Part shown: piece after piece, positions 33,323 to 41,483 of the stretch
Position numbering within the stretch: position 1 is the stretch's first letter
Layout: the number at the start of each line of letters is the position of its first letter
Notes under the pieces: model-generated
Databases searched by the model: none
Told to the model about the DNA's origin: nothing
What the model saw: only the letters and a program-made list of their open reading frames with translations
Made by a program: the position numbers and the translations under genes
Source of the DNA: Clostridia bacterium
GTDB lineage: Bacteria > Bacillota > Clostridia > Oscillospirales > CAG-272
Assembly (NCBI GenBank): GCA_017451915.1
Contig: JAFTNJ010000052.1
Span: 1 to 43,359, forward strand
Direction: 5' to 3'
DNA: 43,359 bases

Positions 33323-33530
33323 TTTGGGGAGGTATCTCCGGGGTCCGGCCCAAAAGATAGTCAATCGAAACATTAAAGTAGTCTGCAAACTTAATCAATG
33401 TTTCATAGTCTGCTTCCCGCTCCATTGTCTCATATCTACTAATACTGTTTTGGTTCATATTTAAGTCCATGGCAAGCTTTAATTGTGAAATTTTTCGTTG
33501 CTTTCTTAATTTTTTTAAACGAAATTCCAT
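33318..33530 (-). CDS. Small XRE/Cro-CI-type repressor
   Basis: 70 residues; ATG 33530 (minus) behind GAGG. The frame is open upstream, but that part lies across the promoter and would give a non-family N-terminus. The helix-turn-helix is clear: MEFRLKKLRKQRKISQLKL, ALDMNMNQNSISRYE-like turn (MDLNMNQNSISRYETMERE), then the family's LIKFADYFNVSIDYLLGRT end. DNA is visibly AT-rich. It is divergent from two membrane-protein genes across a palindrome that overlaps both promoters' -10 boxes, so autoregulation plus repression of the neighbours is strongly suggested. Confidence 0.92.
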   Translation of the reverse strand: MEFRLKKLRKQRKISQLKLAMDLNMNQNSISRYETMEREADYETLIKFADYFNVSIDYLLGRTPEIPPQK

Positions 33531-33568
33531 TTTTCCTCTTTTTTTTACAAAAAAAATAAAAAAAGTTA

Positions 33569-33597
33569 TTGACACAATTATACCATTTTGGTATAAT
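33569..33597 (+). promoter_or_regulatory. Sigma-A promoter of the AT-rich membrane-protein cassette
   Basis: TTGACA (33569-33574) and TATAAT (33592-33597), spacer 17 bp. A TATAAT also reads on the minus strand at 33577-33582, the likely -10 of the repressor gene. Confidence 0.88.
33577..33597. promoter_or_regulatory. Palindromic operator, probable XRE repressor site
   Basis: ATTATACC-ATTTT-GGTATAAT is a perfect 8 bp inverted repeat filling the spacer and -10 of the plus promoter, and containing the -10 of the minus one. A half-site TTTGGTATA follows at 33611-33619. Binding would silence both directions at once. Confidence 0.75.
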
Positions 33598-33680
33598 ATA
33601 TATATCCCGATTTGGTATATTGTTTGATATTGAACAAGAAGGGACAATTTTAACGTTGAAAACAAGGGGGATTGTTGACA

Positions 33681-34715
33681 TTGTTAGACAATGAAAGAAA
33701 TTTAATGAATCTTTCCTATGTGCTACAGCGGTTCATCACACCTGAAAAAGCACTGGAAAGGGTACAGAAGTCGGTTGCCGATCTTGCGACAAGAGCAAGC
33801 GCAGAATTTAAATCGACTCTGCAAAAGGCAACTGTGAACGAGTTGAGTCCTGTTGTAAAGTATTTACCGGTTTATCATTTGAATACTTCTGGATCCTATG
33901 AGTGGAGCGAAACATCCTATCACACCGCGGGGAACGCCTTGATCGGTGACGTATTATTTACCACCGAGCAAACCAAGAGCAAAAACGCCAGCTCCAGTTT
34001 TATTGTGGATAAAAGCTCGTCCTACGGTATTTTTGTAAACGCGCAATCCTATAAAGAGGATAACAGAAAAATTTTTAGTAAGATAGAAAATGAACAGGCT
34101 TTGAATTTGCCGGTCTTTTATCCTTTATTGACGGTAAAAGAAATGGCTAACGAAATTACAAGAAATGCAAATAAAAAGCATAAAGGCTCCTATAGCTTGT
34201 CGGATTTATCTATTCTTTTGGTTATGGTTCCGGTGATGCAATTCACGTTTGTATTTGAGGGACAAAAATATTTATTTTACGTGAATTTGTATAGTGGCGA
34301 GGCAGATACGTTGGATGTGGATACTGCCCCTGCCATCGAGGCAAAGTTTGCAAAATTAGAGAAATTGCATAATATTTTTAAGTTTGCTAAATATGGCTTG
34401 CTTGGGTTGATGGTGTTTGATTTTATTCTTGCCATCATTATCAAAGGGGGAGAACTAGGTGGCGTAGATAAGGCCTCTTATATCGTTGTTTGGGTTTTGC
34501 TTTCCGTTATTTCTGGATTATTGATTTTCCTTCCGCGTAAAAAACAGTTAGACACCTGGGAAACCCTGGAGGATGAGTATACATTTGATGACTCATTTAT
34601 AAAGGATAATGGACAACTTCGATTTAAAGCGATCGTTCACATAGGCGTGGATGTAATTCAAGTAGCGGTAACCTTTTTCTTTGTGTTCTTTATTACTGTA
34701 ATGTCTTTACAATGA
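33681..34715 (+). CDS. Membrane protein of unknown function, repressor-controlled cassette
   Basis: About 344 residues. Start uncertain: the SD AAGGGGG (33664-33670) suits TTG 33681 (10 bases away), while TTG 33672 and 33675 are too close and ATG 33705 too far. A soluble N-terminal part of about 225 residues (helical RVQKSVADLATRASAEFKS, then strands such as PVVKYLPVYHL and SSFIVDKSSSYGIFV) is followed by two membrane helices (about 235-290). A charged loop (DTWETLEDEYTFDD) and a last helix at the C-terminus (VIQVAVTFFFVFFITVMS) complete it. No family recognised. DNA is AT-rich compared with its neighbours. The next gene starts 16 bp after its stop. Confidence 0.82.
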   Translation: MLDNERNLMNLSYVLQRFITPEKALERVQKSVADLATRASAEFKSTLQKATVNELSPVVKYLPVYHLNTSGSYEWSETSYHTAGNALIGDVLFTTEQTKSKNASSSFIVDKSSSYGIFVNAQSYKEDNRKIFSKIENEQALNLPVFYPLLTVKEMANEITRNANKKHKGSYSLSDLSILLVMVPVMQFTFVFEGQKYLFYVNLYSGEADTLDVDTAPAIEAKFAKLEKLHNIFKFAKYGLLGLMVFDFILAIIIKGGELGGVDKASYIVVWVLLSVISGLLIFLPRKKQLDTWETLEDEYTFDDSFIKDNGQLRFKAIVHIGVDVIQVAVTFFFVFFITVMSLQ

Positions 34716-34731
34716 TTTTTTGGAGGAAATG

Positions 34732-35289
34732 ATGACAAAGTTTTTTGGATTTTTAATTTGGTGGGGTGCTATGATCGGTGCCGTTGTGTTGGCTTGCTTC
34801 TATTTTACGGAAGTCGAGGAGGCGATTGGCCGACTCGTTTTAATCTGCGCACTGTTCCTCTTATGTGGAATCGGGCGTCGTATATTCCACATTAAACCTG
34901 CGGCAAAGGAAAAGTACGGTGTTTGGAAATGCATTGTTAAAAGAATCTTCTGCAGACGCTTTTACATCAGTATTTTTTTGTATGCGGCAGTATGCGCTAT
35001 TTTGTATGGTGTGGTGCAATTTATGCAGGATAATCTTGTGGGTGTACTGATTGCTATTGGTGGATTTATTGTACTCACATTTGCCCGTGCAATTGTCGCA
35101 TATACTTGTGCGCATTGCGGTAACCGACTTGTGATGGATGGACGAAACTATGATGATGAATTAATCATAGAGCATTCTTCGTCTTCTTCTACCGCGTCTC
35201 GTTATTCGACGGATTATCTCCATTGCCCGAAATGTGGAAAAAAGAGTCGTATTCGCATCAAGCACACGGCCGCAAAGATAAACTATTAA
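34732..35289 (+). CDS. Four-helix membrane protein with a C-terminal zinc ribbon
   Basis: 185 residues. ATG 34732 is chosen since GGAGG (34722-34726) ends 5 bases before it; ATG 34729 is the alternative. Four membrane helices (about 5-27, 33-50, 78-98, 102-124) are followed by a cytoplasmic zinc-ribbon-like part with CAHCG and, 40 residues later, CPKCGKKSRIRIK. The insert between the cysteine pairs is Ser-rich and acidic. No family recognised. Cotranscribed with the preceding membrane protein under the XRE operator; AT-rich like it. A terminator follows. Confidence 0.85.
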   Translation: MTKFFGFLIWWGAMIGAVVLACFYFTEVEEAIGRLVLICALFLLCGIGRRIFHIKPAAKEKYGVWKCIVKRIFCRRFYISIFLYAAVCAILYGVVQFMQDNLVGVLIAIGGFIVLTFARAIVAYTCAHCGNRLVMDGRNYDDELIIEHSSSSSTASRYSTDYLHCPKCGKKSRIRIKHTAAKINY

Positions 35290-35296
35290 TTAACCC

Positions 35297-35326
35297 AAGG
35301 GCTCCTTTAAAGTGGAGCCCTTTTAT
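35297..35326 (+). terminator. Terminator of the AT-rich membrane-protein cassette
   Basis: GGGCTCC (35299-35305) and GGAGCCC (35314-35320), followed by TTTTATTAT. Confidence 0.82.
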
Positions 35327-35389
35327 TATCTATTTTTAATTTTATGAACGCAATGCGACCGAAAATAGAACGAACTGCGACGTTTTCTA

Positions 35390-35418
35390 TTGACAATCGG
35401 AGATTTCTGTGGTATGCT
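35390..35418 (+). promoter_or_regulatory. Sigma-A promoter for the acyltransferase/zinc-ribbon gene
   Basis: TTGACA (35390-35395) and TATGCT (35413-35418), spacer 17 bp; leader of about 65 bases. Confidence 0.8.
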
Positions 35419-35488
35419 AAAGGGGAACGAAAGGGGCTGCGGATGTTGTTGAAAGCCCCTCCGCCTCGGAATTCTGCAAGGAGATTGT

Positions 35489-36784
35489 ATGAAGATCAAA
35501 ACCAAACAGCGCACCCTGCAACAGGTGCTGGCTCTTCCGCCCCAAAAGCACAAAAAGCCCAAACGACCTTGGTTTCTTTTTCGATTGATCATTCGCGTGG
35601 CCTCTCAGGTCGATCTTTGGAGTACGCGATTTACCTTTACCTTTCCCGGAAAGCGGGAGGTGTTGAAGCAGCCCTGCCTGATCCTGATGAATCACTCCAG
35701 TTTTCTCGATCTGGAGATCGCCTCACGGATCCTCTTTCCGCGCCCCTATTGCATCGTTTCTACCACCGACGGCATGGTGGGCAAATCCTGGCTCATGGAG
35801 CGCATTGGTTGTATTCCTACCCAAAAGTTTGTCAGCGATCTGCGTCTGATCAGGGATATGAAGTATGCCTTAAAGGAAAAAAAGACCCACGTTCTTATGT
35901 ATCCCGAGGCCGGGTATTCCTTTGACGGATGTGCCACGGCCCTCCCGCAAAAGCTGGGGGCCTGCCTCAAGCTTTTGGACGTTCCCGTGGTGATGATCAC
36001 CACCTACGGTGCCTTTGCCAGAGACCCCTTGTACAACGGTCTGCAAAAGCGCAAGGTCAAGGTGCGTGCCGATTGCCGTCAACTGCTCTCCCGGGAGGAG
36101 ATCGCCTCCATGAGCGTGGAGGAACTGGATGACGTCCTGAAGGAAGCCTTCTCCTTTGACCAGTTCGCCTGGCAACGGGAGCAGGGCGTTGAGATCCGGG
36201 AGCCCTTCCGAGCCGATGGCTTGGAGCGGATCCTTTACAAATGTGCCGCCTGCGGCAAAGAGGGAACCACCCGCGGCGTGGGCACCGAGCTTTCCTGCTC
36301 GGCCTGCGGCAAGACCTATCATATGGATACCCTCGGACGTCTGGTTGCGCGAGAGGGAAAGACCGAGTTCTCCCACATTCCCGATTGGTACCGCTGGGAG
36401 CGAGAGTGCGTGAGAAAGGAGCTGGAGGACGGCTCCTACCGCCTGGATACTCCGGTGACCGTGGGGATGCTGGTGGATCACAAGGCACTGTATATGGTGG
36501 GAGAGGGACACCTGCTTCACACCACCGAGGGCTTTTTGCTCACGGGATGCAGCGGCGAGCTTCGTTACGAGCAAAAGCCGCTGGCTACCCACAGTCTCAA
36601 TTCCGATTATTATTGGTACGAGATCGGGGACGTGATTGGCATTGGCAACGCCAAGGCTCTGTATTATTGCTTTCCCACTCAGCCCGGTGTGGTCACCAAG
36701 ACCCGCCTTGCCACCGAGGAGCTCTACCGTATGCGCCAATCCCAAAAGCGGATCGCGTTGGCCTCCAAGACAGAACCTACGTAA
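35489..36784 (+). CDS. PlsC-like acyltransferase with a zinc ribbon and C-terminal extension
   Basis: 431 residues; ATG 35489 behind AAGGAG. The first half is an acyltransferase of the 1-acylglycerol-3-phosphate type. The catalytic HX4D motif is NHSSFLD (H69, D74), and the glycerophosphate-site PEG motif appears as MYPEAGYSFDG (P139-E140, Gly replaced by Ala). A zinc ribbon follows (C252/C255 and C270/C273, CAACG and CSACG). The C-terminal about 150 residues hold strands (YMVGEGHLLHTTEGFLLTG, YYWYEIGDVIGIGN) that look like a PH- or GRAM-type beta domain. Membrane-associated on the cytoplasmic side is likely. Standard PlsC proteins stop at about 240 residues, so this is a longer fusion of unknown substrate. 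Confidence 0.88.
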   Translation: MKIKTKQRTLQQVLALPPQKHKKPKRPWFLFRLIIRVASQVDLWSTRFTFTFPGKREVLKQPCLILMNHSSFLDLEIASRILFPRPYCIVSTTDGMVGKSWLMERIGCIPTQKFVSDLRLIRDMKYALKEKKTHVLMYPEAGYSFDGCATALPQKLGACLKLLDVPVVMITTYGAFARDPLYNGLQKRKVKVRADCRQLLSREEIASMSVEELDDVLKEAFSFDQFAWQREQGVEIREPFRADGLERILYKCAACGKEGTTRGVGTELSCSACGKTYHMDTLGRLVAREGKTEFSHIPDWYRWERECVRKELEDGSYRLDTPVTVGMLVDHKALYMVGEGHLLHTTEGFLLTGCSGELRYEQKPLATHSLNSDYYWYEIGDVIGIGNAKALYYCFPTQPGVVTKTRLATEELYRMRQSQKRIALASKTEPT

Positions 36785-36791
36785 AAAATAT

Positions 36792-36830
36792 CCCCCAACC
36801 GTTGTTTTGTATAACGGTCGGGGGTTTTTC
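36792..36830 (+). terminator. Terminator after the acyltransferase gene
   Basis: CCCCCAACCGTT (36792-36803) pairs with AACGGTCGGGGG (36813-36824) with one mismatch and is followed by TTTTTC. Confidence 0.88.
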
Positions 36831-36851
36831 TTGCTCTTTTCCGAAAAGAAA

Positions 36852-36880
36852 TTGACATTTGCTTGGATAAGTGGTATAAT
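36852..36880 (+). promoter_or_regulatory. Sigma-A promoter for the DUF3737 gene
   Basis: TTGACA (36852-36857) and TATAAT (36875-36880), spacer 17 bp. Transcription starts near 36887, which rules against the ATG at 36894 as start. Confidence 0.9.
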
Positions 36881-36917
36881 GGAGTGGTAAAATATGTTTT
36901 TGGAAAAGGATCGGATC

Positions 36918-37778
36918 ATGAAGCAATCGGAATACATCAAAATTGAGGGAAAACGCTTTGGAGAGGAGCGGGCGTTGTACGCCAGCCGAGGAGTGTACGT
37001 AAAGAATTGTGCCTTTGACGGGCCGGAGGACGGGGAAAGTGCCCTGAAGGAGTCCTCCTGCGTTCTGGTTGAGGACACGTTCTGCAATCTTCGCTACCCC
37101 TTCTGGCACGATACCACTTTGGAGTTGAAGAACTGTCAGCTGACCGAGCTCTGCCGCGCGGCATTGTGGTATTCCGAGGAGATTCAGATTTCGGACAGCC
37201 GTTTGCACGGCATCAAGGCGTTGCGGGAGTGCGCCAACGTTTCCATCACGGACACCGACGTTCGCTCCGCCGAATTTGGCTGGATGACCCGTGGGGTCTC
37301 CCTGACCCGCGTAACGGCCGAGGGGGAGTATTTTTTCTTCCGCGGTGCCGATCTGGTGGCTCGGGAGCTCAACTTCCGCGGCAAATATTCCTTCCAATAC
37401 GTGGAGAATGCCCGGTTTGAAGACTGTGTTCTCGACACCAAGGACGCCTTCTGGCACGCCAAAAACGTCACAGTGCGCAACTGTGTGGTTAAGGGCGAGT
37501 ACCTTGCCTGGTATTCCGACGGACTGACCCTGGAGAACTGCAAGATCATTGGCACCCAGCCCCTGTGCTACTGCACCAACCTCAAGCTGATCAACTGTGA
37601 GATGATCGACACCGACCTTGCCTTTGAGCGCTCCCACGTGGAGGCCACGCTGACGGCTCCCTTGATCAGCATTAAGAATCCCTATTCGGGCTCCATTACG
37701 GCCCCTTCGGCAGAGCTGATCCTGGACGATCCCGCGGCCAAATGCCACATTCATTTCACCGACCCCTCCCTTGCCTGA
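36918..37778 (+). CDS. DUF3737 family right-handed beta-helix protein
   Basis: 286 residues from ATG 36918, which has AAAAGGA 8 bases upstream; ATG 36894 would leave a leader of only about 7 bases after the promoter. Repeated short strands with N-C or D-C turns (VKNCAFDG, LKNCQLTEL, VRNCVVKGEY, LENCKIIGT, LINCEMIDTD) form a parallel beta-helix. The DUF3737 signatures GESALKES, YPFWHD, ALWYSE, DAFWHAKNVTV, GEYLAWYSDGLTLENC and DLAFERSHV are recognisable. No signal peptide, so cytoplasmic. Function of the family is unknown; the fold is shared with sugar-binding or carbohydrate-active proteins. Monocistronic. Confidence 0.9.
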   Translation: MKQSEYIKIEGKRFGEERALYASRGVYVKNCAFDGPEDGESALKESSCVLVEDTFCNLRYPFWHDTTLELKNCQLTELCRAALWYSEEIQISDSRLHGIKALRECANVSITDTDVRSAEFGWMTRGVSLTRVTAEGEYFFFRGADLVARELNFRGKYSFQYVENARFEDCVLDTKDAFWHAKNVTVRNCVVKGEYLAWYSDGLTLENCKIIGTQPLCYCTNLKLINCEMIDTDLAFERSHVEATLTAPLISIKNPYSGSITAPSAELILDDPAAKCHIHFTDPSLA

Positions 37779-37794
37779 CCAAAATTCAAAATAC

Positions 37795-37839
37795 AGCACC
37801 GCAGAATCGGCGTATGCCGGGATTCTGCGGTGCTTTTTT
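37795..37839. terminator. Terminator between DUF3737 and rarA
   Basis: AGCACCGCAGAATC (37795-37808) and GATTCTGCGGTGCT (37821-37834) form a perfect 14 bp stem with GGCGTATGCCGG between and TTTTTT after. It may also serve the convergent rarA end. Confidence 0.92.
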
Positions 37840-37859
37840 AGATCGAATTTGAGGAGGAA

Positions 37860-39080
37860 TTATTTTCCTTTGATCTTCTTCCAATATTCGGCGGCGGCCT
37901 GCTCGGTCTTGTTGGGACCGGGGTGGTAGAAGGTGGTACCCAGGAGATCATTGGGGAGGTACTGCTGGGCAACGTAGTGATTTTCGTAATCGTGGGGGTA
38001 TTTATAGCCCTGGAAAAGGGGACTCTGCAAATGCTTGGGAACCACCTCGCCCTTGCCCTGCTTCACGGCGTCCATGGCCGCAAGGATCGCGGTCTCGGCG
38101 GCGTTGGATTTGGGGGCGGTGGCCAGAAGAATGGCCGCATTGGCCAGAGGGATCTGTGCCTCGGGCATACCCAACTCCTTGGCAGATTCGCAGCAGGCGC
38201 GGGTCACGGCGGCGGCCAGGGGATAGGCGGGGCCTACGTCCTCGGAGGCGATGACCTGGAGGCGACGGCAGACCGACAGGAGCTCCCCCAGGGAGAGCAG
38301 CTTTGCCAGGTAGAAGACGGCGGCGTCGGCGTCCGAGCCGCGAATGGATTTTTGCAGACAGGAGAGGAGATCGTAGTGGGTATCGTCGTTAAAGTTGCTC
38401 ACCGAGGTGTCAAAGCTATCCACGTGCTCCTTCAGGATCTCCTTCTCGGCGGCGTGGTAGGCGTTCTCAAAAAGGACGATGGCGTGACGCACGTCTCCGC
38501 GGGCACATTTGCCAACGTAGTCCATGATCTCGGGGGATACCTGCTTCTCCAAGCCGTTCTCGGCGTTGAGAAAGTCCCGGGCGCGCTCCAGTACCGGGCG
38601 GAAGGCCGTGGGGCGAACCGCGTGGAACTCAAAGAGGGAGGAGCGGGAGAGAATGGCGTTGTAAACGAAGAAGTGGGGATTTTCGGTGGTGGAGGCAATG
38701 AGGGTGATGCGTCCGTCCTCCATATATTCCAGGAGGGATTGCTGTTGCTTTCGGTTAAAATACTGGATCTCGTCCAGATAGAGCAGAACGCCCCCCGAAC
38801 CAAACACGGTGTTGGTCTCGCTGATCACGTCCTTGACGTCCGAGAGAGATGCCGAGGTAGCGTTGAGCTTGCGGAAGGTCATGCCCGATTGCTTGGCAAT
38901 AATCGAGGCCGCGGTGGTTTTTCCCGTACCGGGAGGGCCAAAAAAGATCATATTGGTAATGCGTCCCCCCGCGAGCATACGGCGGATCACGCCGCGCTCT
39001 CCAAAGAGGTGCTCCTGGCCCACGATGCCGTCAAAGCTTTCGGGGCGCAACAGGTCGGCAAGCTGCGCGTTTTTTATCAT
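37860..39080 (-). CDS. rarA: Replication-associated recombination protein A (RarA/MgsA), AAA+ ATPase
   Basis: 406 residues; ATG 39080 (minus). RarA acts at stalled replication forks with SSB. Seen: LADLLRPESFDGIVGQEH (the family's R-P-x-x-x-D-x-x-x-GQ-x-H opening), Walker A GPPGTGKT (48-55), Walker B LLYLDEIQYF (99-108), sensor IASTTENPHF and LLSRSSLFEF-like wording (ILSRSSLFEF), arginine-finger region, and the C-terminal tetramer domain with SDADAAVFYLAKLL and DVGPAYPLA. Normal length. It is 16 bp downstream of the glycosyltransferase-CsaB gene and cotranscribed with it, an unrelated partner. Confidence 0.95.
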   Translation of the reverse strand: MIKNAQLADLLRPESFDGIVGQEHLFGERGVIRRMLAGGRITNMIFFGPPGTGKTTAASIIAKQSGMTFRKLNATSASLSDVKDVISETNTVFGSGGVLLYLDEIQYFNRKQQQSLLEYMEDGRITLIASTTENPHFFVYNAILSRSSLFEFHAVRPTAFRPVLERARDFLNAENGLEKQVSPEIMDYVGKCARGDVRHAIVLFENAYHAAEKEILKEHVDSFDTSVSNFNDDTHYDLLSCLQKSIRGSDADAAVFYLAKLLSLGELLSVCRRLQVIASEDVGPAYPLAAAVTRACCESAKELGMPEAQIPLANAAILLATAPKSNAAETAILAAMDAVKQGKGEVVPKHLQSPLFQGYKYPHDYENHYVAQQYLPNDLLGTTFYHPGPNKTEQAAAEYWKKIKGK

Positions 39081-39096
39081 AATGCCTTTGCCTTTC

Positions 39097-41301
39097 TTAG
39101 TCGTTTTCTTTATTATAAATCATTTGGGCAATATTTGCAAGGTCTTTTCGCGCTTTTTTTCGCATTTCGGCCAGGGATTCCCCCAGCAGGACCCGACGGG
39201 CGGGGGCGTCGACCATGCACGCCTCCATGCGCTCCACAAGACCCGCCGCCGTCAACTCGTCCGGGGAAAGAAACTCCTGCCCCGCCCCCAGGGCAAAGGC
39301 GCGGATCTTGGGATCCCTGGCGTCACCGGGAAGTCCAATGGCGGGACACCCCGCCACCGAGGCCAGGATCAGGGCGTGGAGGCGCATACAAAGGGTGAGC
39401 TCGCAAAGCCCGAAAAGCGCCACTGCATCAGCCGCCTCCCGCACGCGCACTACCCGTCCTCCGCATTCTCGGGCGGCAACGCGGGTGATCTTCTCGTCGG
39501 CAGAGGAAAAGGCAAGGAGCAGGGGGAGCATTCCGTGACGCTGACAAACAACCCGCACCGCCGCAAACAGCAAGGGGGAGAGGGGGCTTGTGGCGGGGAG
39601 AGCGCGGGGAACCACACAGAGAAAGGGACGGTTCCGCGGCAAACGGTTCTCCTCCAGTAGGGTCTGCCCCCGTCCCTCTCCCGGGGGAGGTAAAAAGAGG
39701 GCGGCATCGGCACCCTCGTGCAAAAGGGCGGGATCCACGTCCAGGATCTGCAGGGCTTGCATAGAGTCGGGATCCCGCAGACTGAGATACGGACAGCGAG
39801 AGAGGGTGCTGCGGCAGGCACGGCGGGAGGCAGGCTTTTCCAAGGGGCCGATGCCGGCGGCGTAGAGAATGGGAGTGCAGCCCAGGCGACGCGCCAGACG
39901 CAGAAGCCCCAGATAGTAAAAGAGGGAGCGTTGACTGGTGAGATCCTGCAACAGAGAACCGCCGCCGCAGAGGAAGGCGTGGGAGGAGAGAAAGGCGGCC
40001 GCAATTCCCGGAAGATTCTTGCGGGAGCGGCAGGGGATGCCAAACCGCCTTCGGCTTTTGCGGGGGGACCCGGTCAGGGCGCGCACCCCAAGTTCGGGGG
40101 CGGTCTGGTGCAAAAGCTCCAAAAAGCCACGGAGAATGGCGTCGTCCCCCAGATTCCCGCATCCAAAATAACCGCCCACGGTAAGAATTTTTTGCGGAGG
40201 CGGGGAAACCAGACGGTGATAGACCGCCAGAGTCGCGCGGCACATTCCGTCGGCACTAAAACGGGTGCGGATCAAGCTCCTGCACTCGGCGGCACAGCTT
40301 TGCCGCAGGTCGGCATCCTCCAGCAGGCGGCGCAGATCGGCCTCCAGAGCGTCGGCGGTGGGGAGAGGACACCCTCGCCCGCAGAGATTGGTGTGCACGG
40401 CCTGCTTGGCGTTCTCCCGTCCCAGGATCCCCAGGTAGCCCTCGTTGCCGCAAAGGATCACCGCGCACCCGCAAGCGGCGGCCTCCATGGCGCAACGGGA
40501 GACCCCCACAAAAATATCCTGCTCCCGTAGCAGGGCGGGCATATCCTCTACCCGATGCAGCATCTCTACCACGGTTTGCCCCAGGGCGCGGTTGACGGTG
40601 TCGGCTTGCTCCCGCAGCGCGTCAAAGGCATCCCCGCCCCCCGCAATGGAAAGACGAAGATCGTAGCCCCCGCGGCAGAGCGCGGGAAGGATGCGGAGTA
40701 AAAGCTTGGCTCCCAAGGAGCAATCCCCGTCCAGACGGCTGGCAAAAAGAATGCGCACGGGCCCTTCCCGACGGGGGGAGGGGGAGGGCTGAAATCGAGT
40801 TCCGTCTATGCCGTTGGGGATCACGGTGATGCTTTCGGCAGGGAGGCGGTAGGTGTCGCAGAGGTAGGAGCGAAGATCCTCGCTCACCGCCAGGGTGCGG
40901 TCCCCCCAGTAGCAGAGGCGGGAGAGCAGACGGTTGGAGGCAAAGCGGGCGTGGGTGGTTACCAGGGTGCGCACCCGTCCTCCGTCGGCGCGCCTCCAAC
41001 GGGCGATTCCTCGCAAAAGAAGGGCGGGAATTCTGGCGTGGGCGTGGAGGAGGTCAAAGCCTTGGGTACGTACCAGGGAGCGGATCCTTTGGCGGATCCT
41101 CCAAAGACGGAACAGACGGTGAGAGGGAAGGGGAACGCGGTACTGCGCAATTCCCTCGGCCTCCAGCGCGTCGGCAAGACGCCCGCCGCCCGAAAGCAGA
41201 GCTACCTCCACCCCCAACGCCTTTAAACCGCGGATCAGCTGGGCTACGTGGGTCTCGGCGCCTCCCGTGTCCATGGCATCGGTCAACATCAGTACTTTCA
41301 T
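39097..41301 (-). CDS. csaB: Glycosyltransferase (GT4) fused to polysaccharide pyruvyl transferase CsaB
   Basis: 734 residues; ATG 41301 (minus) behind AGGAG with 7 bases between. Residues 1-365 are a GT4-type glycosyltransferase: opening MKVLMLTDAMDTGGAETHV, LLHAHARIPALL, VTTHARFA, AVSEDLRSYL, VIPNGIDGTRF and the C-terminal MEAAACGCAVI donor-site region. Residues about 372-720 are CsaB: GYFGCGNLGDDAIL, FLCGGGSLLQDLTS-x-RSLFYYLGL, ILYAAGIGPL, RMHA-like MRLHALILAS and GLPGDARDPKI. CsaB pyruvylates secondary cell-wall polysaccharide, the anchor of SLH-domain S-layer proteins. Fusion implies one protein transfers a sugar and another step pyruvylates the product. No SLH proteins are in the window. 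Confidence 0.92.
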   Translation of the reverse strand: MKVLMLTDAMDTGGAETHVAQLIRGLKALGVEVALLSGGGRLADALEAEGIAQYRVPLPSHRLFRLWRIRQRIRSLVRTQGFDLLHAHARIPALLLRGIARWRRADGGRVRTLVTTHARFASNRLLSRLCYWGDRTLAVSEDLRSYLCDTYRLPAESITVIPNGIDGTRFQPSPSPRREGPVRILFASRLDGDCSLGAKLLLRILPALCRGGYDLRLSIAGGGDAFDALREQADTVNRALGQTVVEMLHRVEDMPALLREQDIFVGVSRCAMEAAACGCAVILCGNEGYLGILGRENAKQAVHTNLCGRGCPLPTADALEADLRRLLEDADLRQSCAAECRSLIRTRFSADGMCRATLAVYHRLVSPPPQKILTVGGYFGCGNLGDDAILRGFLELLHQTAPELGVRALTGSPRKSRRRFGIPCRSRKNLPGIAAAFLSSHAFLCGGGSLLQDLTSQRSLFYYLGLLRLARRLGCTPILYAAGIGPLEKPASRRACRSTLSRCPYLSLRDPDSMQALQILDVDPALLHEGADAALFLPPPGEGRGQTLLEENRLPRNRPFLCVVPRALPATSPLSPLLFAAVRVVCQRHGMLPLLLAFSSADEKITRVAARECGGRVVRVREAADAVALFGLCELTLCMRLHALILASVAGCPAIGLPGDARDPKIRAFALGAGQEFLSPDELTAAGLVERMEACMVDAPARRVLLGESLAEMRKKARKDLANIAQMIYNKEND

Positions 41302-41421
41302 CAAACGCTCCTTTTTTTGTATAGGATGTCCCGCTTTTACCAAAAGCATACCCCGGCAACGGGAGGTCGGCGGTCCGAGTGCACGGTACGGAGGTGATTT
41401 TTTGGGACAGGCAAAATTTTC

Positions 41422-41450
41422 TTGACATTCGGTTTTTTTGATGCTACAAT
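41422..41450 (+). promoter_or_regulatory. Sigma-A promoter for the sugar-binding lipoprotein
   Basis: TTGACA (41422-41427) and TACAAT (41445-41450), spacer 17 bp; about 27 bases of leader before ATG 41484. Confidence 0.88.
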
Positions 41451-41483
41451 GAGGTTGTAAAAATAGAGAAGGAGATAGAACCC

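Noticed and set aside
33318-35289. Classical toxin-antitoxin pair
   Set aside because: The partners of the XRE protein are long multi-helix membrane proteins in a divergent unit, unlike known HigBA/HipBA or type I layouts; it is kept as an unknown cassette.
36894-36917. Upstream ATG of the DUF3737 gene
   Set aside because: The promoter predicts a transcript start near 36887, leaving no room for a ribosome binding site before 36894.
37923-39398. 491-codon plus-strand open frame opposite rarA
   Set aside because: Antisense shadow; Gly/Val/His-rich composition with no motif.
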